Below, one piece after another: positions 58,764 through 64,000 of a stretch of 64,000 nt of DNA. Each line of letters starts with the position of its first letter. The stretch's first letter is position 1. Both the position numbers and the translations under genes were made by a program. Under the pieces are notes generated by a model. It was not told where the DNA came from, made no database searches, and saw nothing but the letters and a program-made list of their open reading frames with translations. Source of the DNA: an uncultured Bacteroidota bacterium (lineage in GTDB: Bacteria > Bacteroidota > Bacteroidia > Bacteroidales > UBA12481); NCBI GenBank assembly GCA_903851365.1, contig CAINOB010000083.1, positions 58,880 to 122,879 of the forward strand, given 5' to 3'.

Positions 58764-61388
58764 CTACAGCGTCATCTGGTGCACCCCCGATCCCAGCTGC
58801 ATCACCTTGCCACCCTCGAGTTTGAGTGTGGCAGTGCTGTTTGCCGGAATAGTTACTGAGTAAACTACCTTGTCGCCCTCACGTTTCCACGATGATACAA
58901 TTTCGCCGTAGGGGCCGGTATGTCGGGCTTCAAAATGATCAAGCCCTTTTACAAAGTGAGGTTCGAGGATCACGTTTTTAAATCCTGGAAACTCCGGATC
59001 AGGCTTGATACCCCCGAGGCCTTTATAGAACCAGGCACTGATTTCACCGAACATGATATGGTTACGGGAAATATCGGTATTGGTTTTCAGTGGCCAGTTT
59101 TCCTGAAAAGTAGTTGCTCCATTCGCGATCCAGTAACCCCATGATGGAAATGCATCATCCGAAGCCAGCTTATAGGCCAGATCGGCATAACCATTCTCAC
59201 TCAGGGCATTCAGAATGGCTTTCGTTCCAAGCAAACCAACATCGATATGACCATTATCTGCCAAAACACGATTTTTCAGATTTTCAGCAATTTTTGCCTT
59301 TAAATCCTCAGGAACAATGCCCCAGAAAAGCGCCGTGCTGAGCTCTGTCTGAAATCCTTCCCCGTAGATCCCTGTCTCACGATTAAGGTATTTTGCATTA
59401 ATGGAATCCTTAATTGATTTTGACAGATTCAGATACTTTTTCTGGTCATCTGTATTCCCCATCAGTTTAGCTGTTTTCGAGAGAATGAGCGCATCGGTAT
59501 AATAATAGATCGATGAGGTAAATTCCTTGGGCGTCACCGATTTCACCGGGATCCAGTCGCCCAGGCCCCAGTCGGTAAGACCGCCTTTGCTGATTTCAGT
59601 TATATGATCAACATATTTCCTGATGTTCTCATAGCAGTCTGTCAGCAGGTGGGTATCGCCATAAAACAGGTAGATATTCCATGGAATAATGGCGATGGTA
59701 CTGGTCCAGTCGGGACCGTTGCCCCAGCTGTAGCCCCATCCGGCGGTTGGCACGATGGAAGGCAGAACGCCATTGGGCTTTTGCTCATCGCGGTGATCGG
59801 CCAGCCACTTTTCATACACGGTGATTCCATCGAAATTATAGAGCCCGGTTTCCACTGCAACCTGGGCATCGCCGGTCCAGCCGTTCTTTTCGCGTTGCGG
59901 GCAATCTGTGGGATAGCCGAAAAAGTTAGACAGGTAGGAAGCATTGGCGGCCTCCCAAATCTTGTTCACCAGCGGATTTGAGCAGTTGATACTTCCGGCA
60001 GGCTGCACATCGCTGTGCATGAAATATCCGGTTAAATTCTTCTCTGTTAGCTCGATAGGCCTATCGCTGGTGACCTCAACATATTGAAAGCCTTTGTAAT
60101 TGAATCGCGGGCTAAACGATTCATCGCCCTCTCCTTTCAGAATGAAAATATCGGTTGCAAATGGATCTGAATCACCAATCGGGCGATAATGAACATTGAT
60201 ATTCGACTGATCGGCCATGCCCAGGCTATCGAGCAATTCAGCATGTTTCAGACGGATTACGGTCCCTTTATCTCCTTTGACAGTCAGGCGGCTCACCCCG
60301 GCAATATTGCGTCCCAGATCAAAAACGTAGGTCTGGCTATTGAATTTCTTCACGCTTTTTGCAGGGATTTCGGTCACCGCACGGATCGGCTGAACCGCCT
60401 GTGCGACAATATTTTTCGAGGGCGCATCGATAGAAACTGCAGGATCCCAGTTAGCATCATTGAAACTGGGGGAGTCCCACCCTTTTTGTTCGAGACGGGC
60501 ATCGTAATGCTCCGCAGTGTAGATGCTGTTAAAAATTACAGGACCTGATGAAGTTTTCCAATCGCGACCGGTGCCAATGGTTTCCTCGTCTCCATTTTCA
60601 TAAACAATACGCAGATTCATCAAAAACCGTGGCCGGTTGCGCCAGTGGGCCTTATGGAAATCCCAAACCGCGGTCGACTGATGATTGTACCAGCCGTTGC
60701 CCAGAAGTACGCCAATGGCTATGGCATCAGCCTTTACAAGAGAGGTTACATCGAAAGTTACATAAAGGTTACGTTTATCGAAGCGGGTATAAAGCGGATC
60801 GAGCAGGTGGTTGCCCACTTTTTTGCCATTTATTGATAATTCGAAGAGCCCGGCGGCGGTGATATAGGCACGAGCCGATTTGATTTTTCCAGCTGGCTTA
60901 AATTCTTTTCTGAAATAAGGGGCCGGTTTAAAGTTAATATCGTTGGCATCGGTGATCCAGGATCCCTGCCAGTTTTTCATCTCCATCATGCCGGTCTCGA
61001 AACTTGCTACTGCTGATCGCTTGCCTTTTTTGCCCTTCTGATCCCATAACTGGATATTCCAGAAATATCGGGTAAATGGCACCAATGGAATTTTACTCCG
61101 ATAAGAAGCGTGCGACTGGCTGCCCGACATTTTGCCGGGATTCCAGATTTTACCTTTGCCATGAGCCACAGCTACCGAATCGATATCCAGAATAATCCGA
61201 TATGCCTTCTGCAGTGCTCCGGGCACGGCATCCTCCATCATCCATTTAAACCGGGGTTCCGCTACATCGATGCCGATCGGATTAACCATGTTCTCAACCG
61301 TAAGATAGGTTGGAAGGGCCTTCTGGGCAACAGACTGAAAAGGTAAAAATCCCAATAAAATCATAGGTATCAGGGCAAATAGTTTCAT
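58764..61388 (-). CDS. GH78 alpha-L-rhamnosidase, exported
   Basis: An 874-residue enzyme with a signal peptide ending at SVAQ (residue 21). YLTVENMVNPIGIDVAEPRF near 28-47 is the standard GH78 N-terminal strand region, followed by the Bac_rhamnosid_N domain near 140-310 (ARAYITAAGLFELSINGKKV). CPQREKNGWTGDAQVAVETG near 495-515 carries the catalytic acid Glu and the base region of the (alpha/alpha)6 barrel. The C-terminal beta domain (HTGPYGEIVSSWKREGDKVV) is intact. It cleaves terminal alpha-L-rhamnose. The gene is alone and divergent from the aspartic protease gene, 78 bp apart. Confidence 0.94.
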   Translation of the reverse strand: MKLFALIPMILLGFLPFQSVAQKALPTYLTVENMVNPIGIDVAEPRFKWMMEDAVPGALQKAYRIILDIDSVAVAHGKGKIWNPGKMSGSQSHASYRSKIPLVPFTRYFWNIQLWDQKGKKGKRSAVASFETGMMEMKNWQGSWITDANDINFKPAPYFRKEFKPAGKIKSARAYITAAGLFELSINGKKVGNHLLDPLYTRFDKRNLYVTFDVTSLVKADAIAIGVLLGNGWYNHQSTAVWDFHKAHWRNRPRFLMNLRIVYENGDEETIGTGRDWKTSSGPVIFNSIYTAEHYDARLEQKGWDSPSFNDANWDPAVSIDAPSKNIVAQAVQPIRAVTEIPAKSVKKFNSQTYVFDLGRNIAGVSRLTVKGDKGTVIRLKHAELLDSLGMADQSNINVHYRPIGDSDPFATDIFILKGEGDESFSPRFNYKGFQYVEVTSDRPIELTEKNLTGYFMHSDVQPAGSINCSNPLVNKIWEAANASYLSNFFGYPTDCPQREKNGWTGDAQVAVETGLYNFDGITVYEKWLADHRDEQKPNGVLPSIVPTAGWGYSWGNGPDWTSTIAIIPWNIYLFYGDTHLLTDCYENIRKYVDHITEISKGGLTDWGLGDWIPVKSVTPKEFTSSIYYYTDALILSKTAKLMGNTDDQKKYLNLSKSIKDSINAKYLNRETGIYGEGFQTELSTALFWGIVPEDLKAKIAENLKNRVLADNGHIDVGLLGTKAILNALSENGYADLAYKLASDDAFPSWGYWIANGATTFQENWPLKTNTDISRNHIMFGEISAWFYKGLGGIKPDPEFPGFKNVILEPHFVKGLDHFEARHTGPYGEIVSSWKREGDKVVYSVTIPANSTATLKLEGGKVMQLGSGVHQMTL

Positions 61389-61466
61389 AAACAGAATTTT
61401 TTATAAAGATGGGGAAAAAGGCGATTCTGAAACAAGATTGCCCAGCCAATGCTGTAAATTGCCGCC

Positions 61467-62759
61467 ATGAAAAGATCAATCCTCGTCATATCTGCAATCC
61501 TGACAACAATATTTCTTGCTTTGCCAGTTCAAAAATCGGTAGCACAAACCGATTTGCCAATTATCAGGGCCCATTCAACGACCGCAGATGTTCGTGACGG
61601 ATCGCTCTTCAAAAAGGGCTTCTGGAATATTGATCCGGCATCCCGACCGGATACTTATTGGGCCGATCTGCCCCGAAAGAATCATACGGTAACAATGATT
61701 ACTGATATTGATTCAATCACATTCGATGTAAGCTTTGGTAAAATCTATGATTTCATCATTTTATTGCATGGTAAGGATAGCTGTTATACCAGAATATCTG
61801 CAGAATACAACGGCATATCGAGGTATGCTGAACCAGCTGGCCGGGTACCTGGCACTCCGGATACCGTTCCCTTTAAGCTGGGTGGCAGTCGCATTTATTT
61901 TAAAGGCAGCATTAACGGCCATCCGGATATCAGGATCCAGTTCGATCTTGGAGCCGGAATGAGTAGCATAAATGAGCGATCTATCAGAAAAACCGGAGTG
62001 AAATTTGATGGCAAAACATCGCTATCAAATTCAAATGGGACCAATGAATCGCCTACAAGCAGCTCAAACAGGATTGAAATTGCCGGTCTCGTCTGGGATC
62101 AGGTAACACTGATTCGCACTGGAAATATGGGAAACGAGGAAGATGCTATAATTGGTAATTCACTTTTCGAGAACAAGGTTATCGAGATTAATTACGACAA
62201 GCTGATCATGGTCCTTCATGACACGCTGCCAGCAATCCCAGCCGGATACGTTGCTTATGAAACGCACTTTATCCAGCATCGGCCAATCATACAAGCAGGA
62301 ATTACTGTTGGTGGTAAAATATATACCGATGAGTTTTTGTTCGATACCGGCCGCGATGGGAATATGGTTCTCAGAGACAACTTTTTCAGAAAGTATCCGG
62401 TCTGGGATGAGATGAAAACCATCCTGAATCTTGGAAATAAAAAAACGGTTGTGGTATCCCGATTAGAGCTCGGGGGACTGACATTCAGGAACCTTTTATC
62501 GCCTGCATTTAATCCGGGGAAGATTCGATCGGAGAGCTCTAATGTACTGGGAAATAAACTATTGAACCACTTTAATGTGATTCTAGATAATCAGAATGGA
62601 ATGATCTGGCTGAAACCAAATACTCTGCAAAAAAATAAATATCCGAACTGGACTGATTTCAGAAACCGTGGAATTCTGGTACTGATCGGGTTGGCATTTT
62701 TGAGTGCTGCAGGAGTTTTGACTTTGCGAAAAGTCAGGAGGAACGGTTCTGTCTCCTAA
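61467..62759 (+). CDS. exported retropepsin-like aspartic protease-family protein
   Basis: A 430-residue protein with a signal peptide (ends near SVAQ, residue 27) and a C-terminal hydrophobic helix (about 400-420) followed by basic residues. Two Asp-x-Gly sites stand at equal positions of two repeats: QFDLGAGMSSIN near 155-166 and LFDTGRDGNMVL near 288-299, as in clan AA proteases of the retropepsin/PerP type. The first has Leu in place of Thr, so activity may be altered. The target is unknown. It converges with the CCG-domain gene with a 4-bp overlap of stops. Confidence 0.75.
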   Translation: MKRSILVISAILTTIFLALPVQKSVAQTDLPIIRAHSTTADVRDGSLFKKGFWNIDPASRPDTYWADLPRKNHTVTMITDIDSITFDVSFGKIYDFIILLHGKDSCYTRISAEYNGISRYAEPAGRVPGTPDTVPFKLGGSRIYFKGSINGHPDIRIQFDLGAGMSSINERSIRKTGVKFDGKTSLSNSNGTNESPTSSSNRIEIAGLVWDQVTLIRTGNMGNEEDAIIGNSLFENKVIEINYDKLIMVLHDTLPAIPAGYVAYETHFIQHRPIIQAGITVGGKIYTDEFLFDTGRDGNMVLRDNFFRKYPVWDEMKTILNLGNKKTVVVSRLELGGLTFRNLLSPAFNPGKIRSESSNVLGNKLLNHFNVILDNQNGMIWLKPNTLQKNKYPNWTDFRNRGILVLIGLAFLSAAGVLTLRKVRRNGSVS

Positions 62760-63409
62760 TGCACGCTAATGAATTCATCGAGTTCCTGATGCCATTGATC
62801 AGGCTCCCAGGTACCGGGATGTGTTTCTTCGCCAAAGAGCAGATCGACCAGGTAATGCGGGCGTTTGCCGCCGATATGGACTGATTTTATGCAGGAAATG
62901 CAATAGACCACAACGTTTTCATTCGGCATTTCAGAAGTTCGTTTGCGCATCTGCTTTTTGACCTCCTCCACCGGGATAACCCCATAAAAACTATCACCGC
63001 AACAAGTACTCCGGGTGCCCGTTTTTGCAGGTTCAATAACCTTAATATTCATCTTGCTGAGCAGTGTCCGGATGGCTTCGTGTACAACAACTTTTTCCCG
63101 GGTTGGACAGGCATCAAGGATCGACATAGTGCGGCCGCCATAATCAGGGAACGGGAAAAAATCAGAACCAGCGAGTATTTCCCACAGTGAAATTGTTGTT
63201 GTATTCTGATAATCATTACTGTATCGCTTATCGCATCCCGGACAGATATTGATTACCTCGGTGACCGAATCCAATTGCGGTACATGTTTGCAGCAGGTGA
63301 GCAGATCATCCATTTTTCCCAGATTTTCACTGAGTATAGCATTCATTTTCTCAGCCAGATGGGGCTTATACATCAGCAAGGCACAGCCAGGTGCGAAAAC
63401 TCTTTGCAT
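62756..63409 (-). CDS. CCG-domain Fe-S oxidoreductase-like protein
   Basis: A 217-residue protein from the ATG ending at 63409, where MQRVFAPGCALLMYKP begins; nine residues more are possible. CCKHVP, VINICPGCDKRY near 64-75 and STCCGDSFYG near 150-159 are the two cysteine-rich CCG motifs shared with heterodisulfide reductase subunit B, GlpC and LutA-type proteins. These bind a non-canonical Fe-S cluster and take part in electron transfer. No partner oxidoreductase subunit is in the window, so its redox partner is unknown. Confidence 0.82.
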   Translation of the reverse strand: MQRVFAPGCALLMYKPHLAEKMNAILSENLGKMDDLLTCCKHVPQLDSVTEVINICPGCDKRYSNDYQNTTTISLWEILAGSDFFPFPDYGGRTMSILDACPTREKVVVHEAIRTLLSKMNIKVIEPAKTGTRSTCCGDSFYGVIPVEEVKKQMRKRTSEMPNENVVVYCISCIKSVHIGGKRPHYLVDLLFGEETHPGTWEPDQWHQELDEFISVH

Positions 63410-63492
63410 ACTAATTGACGAATAGTTATTCAGCAAAGATGTGGAAAATAGAAACCTTTTGTACTTTTATAATGTGCGCTTAGAATATTCAG

Positions 63493-63885
63493 ATGTTAAA
63501 CCGAATACCCTTTCAATACCGGATAACCATTCTCTACATTGTAATCGGTGCCTTGTGGATTATTTTTTCAGATCGGCTTCTGGTTCATTTAACCGATGAT
63601 CCAAAACTAATCCTGAAGATTTCAACATATAAAGGCTGGTTTTATGTACTGATAACCGGGATTTTGCTTTTTGGCGTGATAGGCAGGGAAATCAAACGTC
63701 GGATTCAATTATTTGAGCAGCTCCAGGCTGCTAAGGAAAAGGCAGTTGAAGCTGATCGCCTAAAAACTACTTTTCTTGCTAATCTATCCCATTATATCCG
63801 TACCCCGATGAATAGCATATTAGGTTTTATCGAGCTATATCAGGATAAGGAAACAAGCGAGAAAAACGTAAGCCTTCGGCCTTGA
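63493..63885 (+). pseudogene. histidine kinase gene truncated by an IS66-like insertion
   Basis: The frame gives 130 residues: two hydrophobic segments (about 9-25, 50-65), a short coiled linker and a HisKA region with the phosphoacceptor in FLANLSHYIRTPMNSILGF near 93-111. The usual Glu after His is Tyr. The chain then ends after TSEKN with VSLRP-stop, and those last codons are the end of an insertion sequence beginning at 63868. The second half of HisKA and the ATPase domain are missing, so no kinase activity is expected unless the gene continues beyond the element. Confidence 0.75.
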
Positions 63886-64000
63886 GCGTCCTAAATAATT
63901 GAAAAATTCTATTATTGTTTTTGATTACGTTTTTTCTTCCTTGGTTGCCAAGGGAAGAAGTTCTTCAAGGCGATTGGCTTTCCAATCGGGAATAACAGTG
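63868..64000 (-). mobile_element. right-hand end of an IS66-like insertion sequence
   Basis: The end starts GTAAGCCTTCGGCCTTGAGC; GTAAGC is the typical terminal sequence of IS66-family inverted repeats. The coding frame inside ends about 57 bp from it. The 8 bp before the end (AGAAAAAC, 63860-63867) would be the target duplication, which can be tested at the other end beyond the window. It interrupts a histidine kinase gene. Confidence 0.7.
63925..64000 (-). CDS. IS66-family transposase, C-terminal fragment (runs off window)
   Basis: The last 24 codons are visible: TVIPDWKANRLEELLPLATK followed by EEKT and TAA. The NRLEELLPL text is the characteristic C-terminus of IS66 TnpC-type transposases (ANRxDELLPW). 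The rest lies beyond position 64000. Confidence 0.65.
   Translation of the reverse strand, partial: TVIPDWKANRLEELLPLATKEEKT

Noticed and set aside
4133..61388. A classical polysaccharide utilisation locus
   Set aside because: No SusC/SusD pair or typical regulator is found; the glycosidase genes lie on both strands with unrelated genes between them.

Overview
The window looks like a chromosomal segment of a Bacteroidota bacterium, probably Bacteroidales-like. The signs are FISUMP, DUF4249, DUF4838 and DUF2961 proteins, many lipoproteins with short lipoboxes, few recognisable Shine-Dalgarno sites, and promoters of the TTTG-N19/20-TAnnTTTG type. The assignment to phylum is inference from gene content and promoter form. 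I found no rRNA, tRNA, CRISPR array or phage block. The only insertion sequence is an IS66-like end at the right edge.

Left part (1-25.2 kb). A tightly packed minus-strand operon (CDP-alcohol phosphotransferase, class V aminotransferase, CTP-dependent nucleotidyltransferase, LysE exporter, glutamine amidotransferase) suggests synthesis of a nucleotide-activated small amine or phosphonate and its transfer to a lipid or glycan. It is followed by a GH1 glucosidase, a WecA-like transferase and secreted proteins of unknown role. Then come an M61 peptidase / PHP protein / AI-2E permease operon, an SPL-type radical SAM protein, a GH92 mannosidase, cysE-cysK, rlmF, and an operon of three cell-surface lipoproteins (DUF4249, unknown, PKD-FISUMP).

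Middle part (25.2-45 kb). A stand-alone trpB2 is preceded by a compact regulatory leader. It has a canonical promoter, a 22-residue leader peptide containing Trp-Cys-Trp and a third Trp, and a perfect 12-bp hairpin, which reads as transcription attenuation. Next are a TonB-like protein, GH95, a TlpA-like thioredoxin, a 2-keto acid decarboxylase, an aldo/keto reductase, an XRE/DUF2975 pair, GH31, a UGT-like glycosyltransferase, a DUF4838 protein and an MFS permease. A worn stretch follows, with a broken TPR gene, an XRE gene with a repeat-derived tail and a PemK/MazF toxin-antitoxin pair.

Right part (45-64 kb). GH20, a double solute-binding lipoprotein, a six-hairpin glycosidase-like lipoprotein, an M24 aminopeptidase, a FISUMP protein, a GH172-type (DUF2961) lipoprotein, Fic, an RhlE-type helicase, a membrane methyltransferase, GH78, a retropepsin-like protein, a CCG-domain protein, and a histidine kinase gene cut by the IS66-like element. 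The glycosidases cover fucose, rhamnose, mannose, hexosamine, glucose or xylose, and fructose or arabinose linkages. No SusC/SusD pair is present, so these are scattered exported enzymes rather than a classical polysaccharide utilisation locus.

The most unusual theme is short dispersed repeats that have entered genes. One family supplies TAG stop codons to four genes and the last residues of a regulator. Another supplies start codons and N-terminal segments to two exported proteins. A third, palindromic, element lies in frame inside the GH20 gene.
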